From contig EQ973344.1 of assembly GCA_000158655.1 (NCBI GenBank), positions 368,608 through 432,607 of the forward strand: 64,000 nucleotides of DNA. The letters run 5' to 3'. Numbering within the stretch: position 1 is the first letter of the stretch; each line of letters starts with the position of its first letter. A program made the position numbers and the translations under genes. The DNA comes from [Clostridium] methylpentosum DSM 5476 (GTDB lineage: Bacteria > Bacillota > Clostridia > Oscillospirales > Ruminococcaceae). Under the pieces are notes generated by a model. That model saw only the letters and a program-made list of their open reading frames with translations, was not told where the DNA came from and did no database searches. This document shows positions 8,854 to 17,345 of the stretch, piece after piece.

Positions 8854-11304
8854 CTAATTAATCTCTCCGTTGATGTCGGCGTACAGATGGACGTTGGAAA
8901 ACTCCTTGCGGGACGCCGCCATTCTCAATAGTTTATGCATATACCGGCGGAAATTTGCATTGTTTCTGCATTTTAAAATGATCCTCTGCCGGTATTTGTT
9001 GTTCATCCGGTAAATCGCCGGTTTGCTCCGCCCAAGCACCTTGAGCGGGATGTTTTCGGTCAGGCCCTGCGCGCTCGTTTTGAGAATTTGGGCAAACAGC
9101 CGCGCGCAGTGTTCGACCTCCGCCTCCTTTACTCCAGTGATGCCGATCAGGCAGATGTCGCAAAACGGCGGATAAAAAAACGCCTTGCGGGTGATAATCT
9201 CATCCTCGTAAAATGCGGCGTAGTTCTGGGTCGCCGCCTGCTGAATCACCGGGTTGTCCGGGTTGTAGGTCTGAATGTAGGCGCGGCCCGGCTTTTGCCC
9301 CCGGCCGCTTCGACCGACCACCTGGGTAAGCAGCGAAAATGCCCGTTCCGGCGCCTTAAAATCATTGCTGTAGAGCATACTGTCCGCCGAGAGAACCCCG
9401 ACGAGGGTGACATTTTTAAAATTGAGCCCCTTTGCGACAATCTGGGTTCCGACCAGGATGTCGTATTCCCCTTTCGCGAACTGGCTGATTTTTTCCTCGA
9501 GCAGGGCGCGGGAATAGGTGGTGTCTGCGTCCATGCGAAGAATCCGCGCCTTGGGGAAATAACCCTCGAGCTCATCCTCAATCTTCTGAGTGCCCTGCCC
9601 GGTGAGCAGGATGTGTTTGCCACCGCATTGCGGACAGGTCTTGACCACTTCCTGGGCACAGCCGCAGTAGTGGCACATCAGGTAACCGTTGGCGCGGTGG
9701 TAGGTCATCGCGACGCTGCAATGGGGGCATTCCGCCACCCAGCCGCAGTCCACGCAGGTGAGCGCTGAGTTGTAGCCGCGCCGGTTGAGCAACAGGATCG
9801 ACTGTTCCCCAGTTTCGAGATTGCGGTAGAGCTCCTCGGCGAGAAGCTCGCTGACCCCGCTCACCATGGAACTCGGCTCGTTGCGCATGTCGATGACCGA
9901 AACCTCGGGGAGCACTGCTTCGGCATACCGCTCCTTGAGTTCATAGAGGGTGTATTTACCCGACTTGGCGTTGTAATAGCTTTCCACCGAAGGGGTCGCC
10001 GAGGCGAGCAGCAGCAGGGCGCCATGCTTGAGGCAGCGGTATTTCGCGATGTCCCGCGCGTGGTACCGGGGGGCCATATCCGCCGACTTGTAGGTCGGCT
10101 CCCCTTCCTCATCCAGAATGATGAGCCCGATGTTGTCGAATGGAGCGAAGACCGCGCTGCGGGTGCCGATGACAATCTGAGCGTCCCCATCTTTGATCCG
10201 CTTGTATTCGTCGAGCTGTTCGCCAAGCGAAAGGCTGCTGTGCATCACCGCAACCCGCTTGCCGAACACCGACTGGAACTTTGCAAGCATCTGAGGGGTC
10301 AGTGAAATTTCGGGAACGAGCAGCACCGCCTGTTTTCCACTGCGGATCACCGCGTCAAACAGTTTGATGAACACCTGTGTCTTACCGCTTCCCGTCACCC
10401 CGTGCAGCAGGGCTGCGCTGGGGGTGTTCTCCTGGTACTGCCGCAGGATTCCCTCAAACACCCGCTGCTGCGCAGGCATCAGGACAATTTCGTCCGGCTG
10501 CACCGACTGCCTGGCGTCTGCATAGGGGTTGCGATAAACCTCCCGCTCGTAGAGCTCGACCACCCCGCGTTTGGCGAGATTCTTCACCACAATGTCCGTC
10601 ACACCGCAGAGATAACAGGCCTCCCGAATAGCGGCAAAGCCGACGTCGCCGAGCAGATCTGTCACCCGTTTTTGCTTGACAGACAGCTTGACGGCCCCCG
10701 GGTCAAAGTCCTGTGCAAGGCGCACCATATTGACTGTTTTGTCCCCCACCTTGCGTTTGACGTCGCTCTCGGGAATCAGGATGTTTCGCTCAGTCAGCCG
10801 GTCAATTTCGGCGCGGTGGTGAAGCTCAATCTGACGTTCCACTGCGCGGTCGATTTCCTCCTGCGACTGCGCGTTCAGCAGAATGTGCAGGATTTCAGCT
10901 TCCAGGGGGGAAAGCTGATCGCGGTCGACAGAAACGGCCGCATCGCCGAGCCGGTAGGTCTTTTGGATCTGGTAACTGAACCCGGCGGGCAGGACGGTGC
11001 GCACAGCCTCATAATAGGTGCAAAAGGTGGTGGAAACAAGATATTTTATGATGTCAACCATTTCACTTGACAGGATTGACTGAGGATCGAGAACTGCACT
11101 GATCTGCTTGAGTTTTGCGGTGGACTCCACATTTTCGATGTCAAGCACAACACCTTGACGGTATTTATTGCCGTGACCAAAGGGAACACTGACCCTGCAC
11201 CCCACCTGAATCTGCTGAATCAGGGAATCGGGAATGACATAGTCAAACAGCTTGTCAAAGCGGATGGATGTCTTTTCCACTGCGACCTTTGCAACGGTTG
11301 CCAC
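8854..11304 (-). CDS. priA: Primosomal replication restart helicase PriA
   Basis: An 816-residue superfamily 2 DNA helicase that reloads the replisome at stalled forks. The N-terminal DNA 3'-end binding and winged-helix regions come first. Walker A (GVTGSGKT) is near residue 303. The zinc module with four CxxC pairs spans about 520-567, and a helicase C domain follows. Motif II reads DEEG near residue 398, where the textbook PriA motif is DEEH. The start is GTG, six bases after GGAG. It is the largest gene of the left operon. Confidence 0.96.
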   Translation of the reverse strand: MATVAKVAVEKTSIRFDKLFDYVIPDSLIQQIQVGCRVSVPFGHGNKYRQGVVLDIENVESTAKLKQISAVLDPQSILSSEMVDIIKYLVSTTFCTYYEAVRTVLPAGFSYQIQKTYRLGDAAVSVDRDQLSPLEAEILHILLNAQSQEEIDRAVERQIELHHRAEIDRLTERNILIPESDVKRKVGDKTVNMVRLAQDFDPGAVKLSVKQKRVTDLLGDVGFAAIREACYLCGVTDIVVKNLAKRGVVELYEREVYRNPYADARQSVQPDEIVLMPAQQRVFEGILRQYQENTPSAALLHGVTGSGKTQVFIKLFDAVIRSGKQAVLLVPEISLTPQMLAKFQSVFGKRVAVMHSSLSLGEQLDEYKRIKDGDAQIVIGTRSAVFAPFDNIGLIILDEEGEPTYKSADMAPRYHARDIAKYRCLKHGALLLLASATPSVESYYNAKSGKYTLYELKERYAEAVLPEVSVIDMRNEPSSMVSGVSELLAEELYRNLETGEQSILLLNRRGYNSALTCVDCGWVAECPHCSVAMTYHRANGYLMCHYCGCAQEVVKTCPQCGGKHILLTGQGTQKIEDELEGYFPKARILRMDADTTYSRALLEEKISQFAKGEYDILVGTQIVAKGLNFKNVTLVGVLSADSMLYSNDFKAPERAFSLLTQVVGRSGRGQKPGRAYIQTYNPDNPVIQQAATQNYAAFYEDEIITRKAFFYPPFCDICLIGITGVKEAEVEHCARLFAQILKTSAQGLTENIPLKVLGRSKPAIYRMNNKYRQRIILKCRNNANFRRYMHKLLRMAASRKEFSNVHLYADINGEIN

Positions 11305-11315
11305 AGCATTCTCCC

Positions 11316-12506
11316 CTATCGCAGTTTTAGTATGGTGTCGAGAATCACCTGAGCAAGCTGTGCTTTGGGCATCCTCTCAAGCTGAGAGATCCCCTCCCGG
11401 GTGATGAGCGAAACCAAGTTGGTGTCTGCCCCGAAACCCGCTCCCGGAGTGGTCAGGCTGTTTGCGACGATCATATCGGCATTTTTCTTTTGCAGTTTGT
11501 CCGCCGAGTTGGCGAGCAGATTTTCTGTCTCCATGGAAAAACCACAGAGGAACTGGCTGTCCCGTTTGCGGCGGCCAAGCTCCGCAAGAATGTCGGGATT
11601 GCGCACGAGCGGGATGCTCATATCTGCATCCGATTTTTTGATTTTATTCTGTGCCGCCTGCTTGGGGCGATAGTCTGCCACTGCGGCAGTTTTGATGATC
11701 ACGTCGTATTCATCCGAGATGCTCAACACAGCGCGATACATGTCCTGCGCCGAGGTCACCGGGACAACCGTCACTCCATCGGGGGATTTCAAGTTGGTTT
11801 TCCCACTGACCAGCGTGACATTCGCTCCCCGCTGCTGCGCCGCTTCGGCGAGTGCATAGCCCATCTTGCCGGTGGAGTGGTTGGTGATGTAGCGCACTGG
11901 GTCAATTGCCTCGCAGGTGGGTCCGGCTGTCACCAGGACGTGAAGACCTTTCATATCGTGTGGGCAGGCTATTTCCCCGGCAATTGCGCTGACAATGGTG
12001 TCGGTGTCCGGGAGTCTCCCCTTGCCGACATCCTTGCAGGCGAGCACGCCCGACGCGGGCTCTGCGACGGTAAAGCCGTAGCGGCGGAGGCACTCGATGT
12101 TGTCCTGGGTAATCGGGTTTTCATACATCGCAGTGTTCATCGCCGGAAACACGAGTTTAGGGCAGGTTGCCGCAAGGACGGTGGTTGTGAGCATGTCGTC
12201 CGCAAGGCCGTGGGCGAGCTTTGCGATTACATTGGCAGTCGCCGGGGCGATCACCACCGCATCGGCGCACTTGGCGAGCGAAACATGCTTGACGTCCCAC
12301 TCAAAATTCCGATCAAATGTCGAGGTCAGGCATTTGTTTCCGGTGAGCGTCTCGAAGGTGAGCGGAGTGATAAACTCGGTGGCATTTTGTGTCAGGATGA
12401 CGTGGACATCGCACCCTTCTTTGGTGAGACGGCTCGCGAGGTCGGCTGCCTTGTAGGCTGCGATTCCTCCCGTCACCCCGAGAAGGATTACCTTATCTTT
12501 TAACAT
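11316..12506 (-). CDS. coaBC: Bifunctional phosphopantothenoylcysteine decarboxylase / phosphopantothenate-cysteine ligase
   Basis: A 396-residue coenzyme A biosynthesis enzyme. The N-terminal CoaC flavoprotein domain (about 1-180) contains GVTGGIAAYK, a PAMNTAMY active-site motif and the substrate-binding cysteine region. The C-terminal CoaB domain has TAGPTCE, a dimerisation-type HSTGKMG segment and KTAAVADYRP. GGAGGGG precedes the ATG. Its place next to rpoZ and gmk is the usual Firmicutes order. Confidence 0.97.
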   Translation of the reverse strand: MLKDKVILLGVTGGIAAYKAADLASRLTKEGCDVHVILTQNATEFITPLTFETLTGNKCLTSTFDRNFEWDVKHVSLAKCADAVVIAPATANVIAKLAHGLADDMLTTTVLAATCPKLVFPAMNTAMYENPITQDNIECLRRYGFTVAEPASGVLACKDVGKGRLPDTDTIVSAIAGEIACPHDMKGLHVLVTAGPTCEAIDPVRYITNHSTGKMGYALAEAAQQRGANVTLVSGKTNLKSPDGVTVVPVTSAQDMYRAVLSISDEYDVIIKTAAVADYRPKQAAQNKIKKSDADMSIPLVRNPDILAELGRRKRDSQFLCGFSMETENLLANSADKLQKKNADMIVANSLTTPGAGFGADTNLVSLITREGISQLERMPKAQLAQVILDTILKLR

Positions 12507-12524
12507 CTGATCCCCTCCAGCGGA

Positions 12525-12746
12525 TTATTCAATGCTGTCGCCGATGTCGTCGACCTCAACGAGCTTGCACTGGTTTTTCGCAAATTCGTCCACAGCGAGG
12601 GAAACCGGCTTCTCTGCAACGATATCGCCCGAGTCACAGGCGTTGTCTACAATTTCACGGGCGCGCTTTGCCACTGCGACGACGAGGGAATAATAGCTCT
12701 CGCCGGGTTTCAGGATTTCTGCCATGGAAGGTCTATTCATTGCCAT
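12525..12746 (-). CDS. rpoZ: DNA-directed RNA polymerase subunit omega
   Basis: A 73-residue omega subunit that helps assemble and stabilise the beta-prime subunit of RNA polymerase. It carries the characteristic SYYSLVVAVAKRAREI helix and a short acidic tail. The ATG overlaps the gmk stop region by 14 bases and lies 9 bases after AAAGGAG inside gmk. Gene order gmk-rpoZ-coaBC is typical and supports the call for this short protein. Confidence 0.93.
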   Translation of the reverse strand: MAMNRPSMAEILKPGESYYSLVVAVAKRAREIVDNACDSGDIVAEKPVSLAVDEFAKNQCKLVEVDDIGDSIE

Positions 12747-13344
12747 AATTTAAAACTCCTTTTACAAACTCTCTCATGCGTGTGATCTTATGTTTTTCAG
12801 CGCTCAGGATGGCCCGGACCTCTGAAATTGCGTCGTCAAGTTTGTCGTTGACGACGATGTAATCGTATTGATCCGCCTTGCCAATCTCGGTGATCGCCTC
12901 GTTCATCCGCTGGCGAATCACTTCCTCACTCTCGGTACCGCGGCCGCGCAGGCGGTCCTCCAGCACCTCAAGGCTGGGAGGCATGATGAAGATACTCACC
13001 ACATCATCAACCCTCTCCATGACGTTGAGCGCGCCGTTGACGTCGATCTCTAAAATGACGTCGTTTCCGTTTTCCAGACGCTGCTGCATCTCTTTTTTGG
13101 GGGTGCCGTAGTAATTGCCGCAGTACTCGTTGTATTCGAGCATACCGTCCTGTTTAAGGCGGTCCTCAAATTCTTCACGGGTGATGAAATAGTAGTGCTG
13201 ACCGTGCTGCTCCCCTTCCCGGGGGCTTCGAGTGGTCGCTGACACCGAAAGAAAAACATTCGGATCCTCTGCGATCACCTGGTTGATCGTCCCTTTCCCG
13301 CTGCCCGATGGGCCGGAGAGGACGATGAGCAGTCCCTTATTCAT
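12733..13344 (-). CDS. gmk: Guanylate kinase
   Basis: A 203-residue enzyme phosphorylating GMP to GDP. The P-loop GPSGSGKGT is at the very N-terminus, followed by the GMP-binding segment TTRSPREGE and a YGTPKKE stretch. The start is set at the ATG at 13344, behind GAGGAGGAGG. A longer in-frame ORF would add 13 residues absent from the family. It overlaps both neighbours (remA and rpoZ) by a few bases. Confidence 0.97.
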   Translation of the reverse strand: MNKGLLIVLSGPSGSGKGTINQVIAEDPNVFLSVSATTRSPREGEQHGQHYYFITREEFEDRLKQDGMLEYNEYCGNYYGTPKKEMQQRLENGNDVILEIDVNGALNVMERVDDVVSIFIMPPSLEVLEDRLRGRGTESEEVIRQRMNEAITEIGKADQYDYIVVNDKLDDAISEVRAILSAEKHKITRMREFVKGVLNYGNE

Positions 13345-13594
13345 TGGAATCCTCCTCCTCTTCGTCGTTGAGGCGGTTGGCAACTGTTTCAGGCTGTAAT
13401 GCTGACAGAATGACGTGGTCGCTGTCGGTGATCACCACAGCGCGGGTGCGGCGTCCATAGGTCGCGTCGATGAGCATGCCGCGCTCCTTCGCATCGCTGA
13501 TGATTCGCTTAATCGGCGCAGAATCTGGGCTGACGATCGCGACGAGCTTGTTGGCGGACACCATGTTGCCAAAGCCGATGTTAATCAGTCTCAT
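13337..13594 (-). CDS. remA: Extracellular matrix regulator RemA-like (DUF370/YlzA)
   Basis: An 85-residue DUF370 protein. In Bacillus subtilis RemA is a DNA-binding activator of biofilm matrix and osmoprotection genes. The family's near-invariant N-terminus ([10 protein letters not shown]) is present, along with the S-x-D-SAPIKR segment. The tail is very acidic (DEEEED). The yicC-remA-gmk order is strongly conserved in Firmicutes. GGGGGAG precedes the ATG. Confidence 0.92.
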   Translation of the reverse strand: MRLINIGFGNMVSANKLVAIVSPDSAPIKRIISDAKERGMLIDATYGRRTRAVVITDSDHVILSALQPETVANRLNDEEEEDSNE

Positions 13595-13604
13595 ATTGCT
13601 CCCC

Positions 13605-14483
13605 CTACTCGATGTTTTGAATCTGTTCCCGGATTTTTTCGATGATCGATTTGAGGTCGATCACAATTTTTGCAATTTCCAGATCAGAGGCCTTGGAGCC
13701 GATCGTGTTGACCTCCCGGTTGATTTCCTGCACCAAAAAATCACATTTGCGCCCGACCGGCTGGTTCGTTTCAAGGAGTTGGCGGAACTGGCTAATGTGG
13801 CTTGTCAAACGCACCGTCTCTTCGTCCACTGCGATCTTCTCTGCAAAGACTGCGGCTTCAGTCAGAACGCGCGCTTCGTCAAAACCCTTTCCATCCAAAA
13901 TTTCAGTGAGCTTGGCGGTCAGCTTTTCGCGGTAAGCGGCGACTGTTTCGGGAGAGCGCGCTTCGATGAGGGTGACGCGTTCGCCGATTTCACCGAGTTT
14001 GCCGAGCAGGTCGTCTTTAAGCCGTTCCCCTTCCGCGGCGCGCATGGCGACAAAGCTGTCGAGCGCCTGCTGAGCGACCGGGCGCACCGCGTTCCAGATC
14101 ACCTCTTCATCCTCGATCTCCTTGTGCACCGAAAAGATGTCTGCGAACCGGGCAAGTGTGCTCAGCGAGAGGTCATCCTCCAACCCGAGCTCCTTGCGCA
14201 CGCTGCGCAGGGCGCTGACATAGCCTGCAGCTGTGGCGCGGTTGACCTGAATCTGTGCGTCAGACCCTTCCACTGAATAAATGCTGACATTGACCTCGAT
14301 CTTGCCCCGGGATGCACAGGGCTGCACAAAGCTTTTGAGCTTTTCCTCGAGATATCCATACGCCCTCGGCACACGGGCGTTAAACTCAAAATAGCGGTGG
14401 TTGACCGATTTGATCTCCACCAGGATTTCGCGGCCGTCCACAATCTGGTGGCTGCGGCCGTAGCCGGTCATACTCTTGAGCAT
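13605..14483 (-). CDS. yicC: YicC/YloC family endoribonuclease
   Basis: A 292-residue YicC-family protein, members of which have been shown to be endoribonucleases that act on RNA including small RNAs. The N-terminal [10 protein letters not shown] signature and the conserved C-terminal segment around [16 protein letters not shown] are both present. AAGGAGG precedes the ATG. It is the first gene of the 14-gene minus-strand run and lies directly behind the promoter at 14565-14593. Confidence 0.95.
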   Translation of the reverse strand: MLKSMTGYGRSHQIVDGREILVEIKSVNHRYFEFNARVPRAYGYLEEKLKSFVQPCASRGKIEVNVSIYSVEGSDAQIQVNRATAAGYVSALRSVRKELGLEDDLSLSTLARFADIFSVHKEIEDEEVIWNAVRPVAQQALDSFVAMRAAEGERLKDDLLGKLGEIGERVTLIEARSPETVAAYREKLTAKLTEILDGKGFDEARVLTEAAVFAEKIAVDEETVRLTSHISQFRQLLETNQPVGRKCDFLVQEINREVNTIGSKASDLEIAKIVIDLKSIIEKIREQIQNIE

Positions 14484-14564
14484 TGCCTTCCTCCTTGTCC
14501 TTGGGAGTGCGTTTTGAACTTCCCACCAAGGAGAACGTTCAAATCACGCTCTTTCAACCTTTTT

Positions 14565-14593
14565 ATTGTAGCAAATTAAGCGCAGAAACACAA
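14565..14593 (-). promoter_or_regulatory. Sigma-A type promoter for the yicC-rsgA run
   Basis: On the minus strand TTGTGT (14588-14593) and TACAAT (14565-14570) are separated by exactly 17 bases. The site lies about 80 bases upstream of yicC and is the only good promoter seen ahead of the run. Confidence 0.6.
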
Positions 14594-14783
14594 GGGTTTG
14601 TACACAGTTTGTTTACAATTGTAGATCAAAATTTCTAAATTCCCAAGATCCCACACTTCAATCGATCCCTTTGTTCTGTATTTCGGCTGTTCGTTTGAAT
14701 AGACATTTTCTTTTCAGATCAAATCAATAAAAAGCTTTCTAAAAAAACGTCACATGGATTTTTTTCCAGTCTAACTCTTAAAA

Positions 14784-15186
14784 ATGCATGAAAATAAAGC
14801 AGAACAAAAAGCCCTGATCGACCACGCTCCGTCCGGCGGTCAAAAATCTCTTGAAACATTGTGCACGAGCGTGCAGGACATCATCTCTCATCTTACTTTG
14901 AAGATGCAGAGGAAGCAAGCCAAGATATCCTCATTCGCGTGATGACAGACTTATCCTCTTTTCACATAGAAAGTAGTTTTCGACCTGGGTATACCGGATT
15001 GCGACAAATCATCTGATCAATTACAAAAAATTGATGTTCGCACAGAATCCATTGAATTTTGATTTCTAATCCAGTGATTTAAAAGCTGGATTTATAGAGA
15101 ATACCGGCGAACTGCTCACGGGTTCGGATGCGGAAGATTTGGCGCTGAAACTCAAATTGTCATCTGCCAATGTTATAATAGTTTAA
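14784..15186 (+). pseudogene. Decayed sigma-70 family (ECF-like) RNA polymerase sigma factor
   Basis: A sigma region 2 can be read across three frames. Frame A, from the ATG at 14784, gives MHENKAEQKALID...SLETLCTSVQDIISHL. Frame B gives YFEDAEEASQDILIRVMTDLSSF. Frame C gives TWVYRIATNHLINYKKLMFAQ. After an in-frame TAA the same frame continues with a DLKAGF...DLALKLKLSSANV stretch that fits the linker after region 2. Region 4 is missing. There are thus at least two frameshifts, one stop and a lost C-terminus. The segment sits alone between two minus-strand operons, and no intact copy is in the window. Confidence 0.75.
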
Positions 15187-15492
15187 CCAATTTCCAAATT
15201 ACACTGCAAGCGATACAAATCTCAAAATACAGTTATTTGAGAATAAAACCACTAACTGGAGATTTGCACGAGTCCTGAAAAACCTGCTGCCGATGTGCTC
15301 TCTCAAATGGTGCCGAACTGTATCGTCGCATCATATGTCTTACTGCTTGTAGGTCGGAGAATAGCATCTCCAATCGTTACCTACAATTTTTTAACCTCTA
15401 AAATGCTTTCCCCTCGAAAAGCCGTTGCGTAAGCTTTTTCTACTTCCCCCTGACAGAACCAAAAGTTTTGACTAGTTTAAGCGAATAAGCAA
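15187..15492. other. Non-coding stretch after the sigma pseudogene
   Basis: About 300 bases with no supportable gene. It may contain further unrecognisable decay products of the sigma gene. Nothing specific is seen. Confidence 0.5.
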
Positions 15493-15516
15493 AACGGCCG
15501 ACGAATTTTCGCCGGC
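15493..15516 (-). terminator. Terminator of the carboxyltransferase cluster
   Basis: On the minus strand a CGGCCG...CGGCCG stem with inner CGAA/TTCG pairs ends in TTTTGCTT. It lies just beyond the stop of the oadA-like gene. Confidence 0.7.
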
Positions 15517-15525
15517 CGAACTGTT

Positions 15526-16923
15526 TTATACAGGGTGAACGTTGTTTTCTTTGTCGAAATGAGCGCTGTCAATGCCGACCTTTTTGTTGCGGCGTTTCTC
15601 GAAGAACTTCTCTGCAACCTGACCGAACTGAGCATAGCTGAGGACATCCTCCTCCTGCTCCGACCACTCGGCGCACTCCTTGCGGAGCTTATCGAGCTCG
15701 GGCTTGAGCAGGTCTGCCGGACGGCAGTCGATCGGCTTCTCGTCGCCGAGAATTTTCTTGCGGAATGCAGGGTCAATCGGCATCGGGGTTTTACCGTATT
15801 CGCCTTTGACCATGCTCTTGAATTCCTTGGTAACCATCTTGTAACGCTCGCCCATGATGACGTTGAACACCGCCTGGGTACCGACAATCTGAGAGGTCGG
15901 GGTGACAAGGGGCGGGAATCCGGAATCCTTACGGACACGGGGAACTTCCTCGAGAACCTCGGTGAGCTTGTCCTCTTTTCCAGCCTGCTTGAGCTGGGAG
16001 AGGAGGTTGGAGAGCATACCGCCCGGTACCTGATAGATGAGCGCGTTCGCGTCAACCGCAAGCATTTTCGGGTCGAGCTGTCCGGATTTGATGTATTTCT
16101 CACGCAGTTTCATAAAGTAACCGCGGATTTCGTTGAGCAGAACAAGGTCGAGCCCGGTGTCGTACTCGGTGCCCTGGAACGCAGCAACAATCGACTCGGT
16201 CGGCGCATGGGAGGTGCCGTTTGCGAGCGGGGACATCGCGGTGTCAACCATGTCGAGGCCGGACTCAACGCCCTTCATGATACACATCGACGCGAGGCCG
16301 GAGGTGTAGTGGGTGTGGAGCTGGACCGGAATCTTGACCGCGCCCTTAATCGCTTTGACAAGGTCAGCGGCGCGGTATGGGGTGAGCAGCGCCGCCATAT
16401 CCTTGATGCAGATCGAATCTGCGCCCTCTTCCTCAATCTGTTTTGCGTAATTGACATAGTACTCATCGGTGAACACTTCGCCGGTGGTGTAGGAAATTGC
16501 GACCTGTGCGTGCCCCTTTTCCTTTTTCGCCGCCTTGATTGCGGTGCGGAGATTGCGCACGTCGTTGAGCGCGTCAAAAATGCGGATGATATCGATACCG
16601 TTTGCGATCGAACGCTGTACGAGGTACTCGACAACGTCGTCGGCATAATGGCGGTAACCCAGCATGTTCTGACCGCGGAAGAGCATCTGGAGCTTGGTGT
16701 TGGGCATTTCCTTGCGGATGACGCGCAGTCTTTCCCACGGGTCCTCGTCGAGGAAGCGCAGACAGGAGTCATAGGTCGCTCCGCCCCACACTTCAGCGGA
16801 ATAATAGCCGACCTTATCCATCGTGCTCAGAATCGGACGCATCTCGTCGAGCGTCATACGAGTCGCAATGAGGGACTGGTGAGCGTCGCGCAAAACGGTT
16901 TCTGTAATTTTAACCTTTGCCAT
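15526..16923 (-). CDS. oadA: Pyruvate/oxaloacetate carboxyltransferase subunit (OadA-like)
   Basis: A 465-residue carboxyltransferase of the HMGL-like TIM-barrel family, as in oxaloacetate decarboxylase alpha, transcarboxylase 5S and pyruvate carboxylase. It moves carbon dioxide between a keto acid and biotin. The N-terminal signature RDAHQSLIATRM, the substrate-binding RFLDEDPWERL and FRGQNMLGYRHY stretches, the carbamylated-Lys motif CIKDMA and the metal-binding HTHYTSG are visible. The conserved PxS domain follows. No biotinyl domain is fused, which agrees with the separate carrier gene upstream. AAAGGAGG precedes the ATG. Whether the physiological reaction is oxaloacetate decarboxylation or transcarboxylation cannot be told from sequence. 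Confidence 0.88.
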   Translation of the reverse strand: MAKVKITETVLRDAHQSLIATRMTLDEMRPILSTMDKVGYYSAEVWGGATYDSCLRFLDEDPWERLRVIRKEMPNTKLQMLFRGQNMLGYRHYADDVVEYLVQRSIANGIDIIRIFDALNDVRNLRTAIKAAKKEKGHAQVAISYTTGEVFTDEYYVNYAKQIEEEGADSICIKDMAALLTPYRAADLVKAIKGAVKIPVQLHTHYTSGLASMCIMKGVESGLDMVDTAMSPLANGTSHAPTESIVAAFQGTEYDTGLDLVLLNEIRGYFMKLREKYIKSGQLDPKMLAVDANALIYQVPGGMLSNLLSQLKQAGKEDKLTEVLEEVPRVRKDSGFPPLVTPTSQIVGTQAVFNVIMGERYKMVTKEFKSMVKGEYGKTPMPIDPAFRKKILGDEKPIDCRPADLLKPELDKLRKECAEWSEQEEDVLSYAQFGQVAEKFFEKRRNKKVGIDSAHFDKENNVHPV

Positions 16924-16941
16924 GGTTTTCCCTCCTTTAAA

Positions 16942-17307
16942 TTATGCGATCGTGATCAGAACATCGTTGGAATTGACCGTGTCGCCTTTTTTCACGAGTA
17001 CGCTGGTGACGGTGCCGTCAGCCGGAGCGACAATTTCGTTTTCCATCTTCATCGCCTCAAGGATGACGAGCTGGTCGCCGGATTTAACAGCAGCGCCGTT
17101 GGAAACCTTGACATCGAGGATGGTACCGGGCATCGGAGCGGTGACCTTGGTGCCTGCGCCTGCAGCCGCTTTGGGGGCTGCGGGAGCTGCTTTGGGTGCC
17201 GCGGCGGGAGCCGGAGCTGCTGCCGGTGCGGGGGGTGCGCCTGCGCCGAGTTCCTCTACGCTGACGTCGTATGCGGTTCCGTTCACAGTTATATTAAATC
17301 TTTTCAT
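16942..17307 (-). CDS. Biotin carboxyl carrier protein subunit
   Basis: A 121-residue biotin carrier. The short N-terminal stretch (MKRFNITVNGTAYDV) is typical of the gamma/BCCP subunits of decarboxylase complexes. An Ala/Pro-rich flexible linker covers about 22-50. The biotinyl domain has the EAMKMEN motif with biotinylated Lys87. The start is the ATG at 17307 behind GGAGGAACC, and seven upstream in-frame residues are discarded. It lies between two carboxyltransferase subunits and should shuttle carboxyl groups between them. Confidence 0.93.
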   Translation of the reverse strand: MKRFNITVNGTAYDVSVEELGAGAPPAPAAAPAPAAAPKAAPAAPKAAAGAGTKVTAPMPGTILDVKVSNGAAVKSGDQLVILEAMKMENEIVAPADGTVTSVLVKKGDTVNSNDVLITIA

Positions 17308-17345
17308 TGTAGGTTCCTCCATCCACAAATTATATTTCGATCAGA

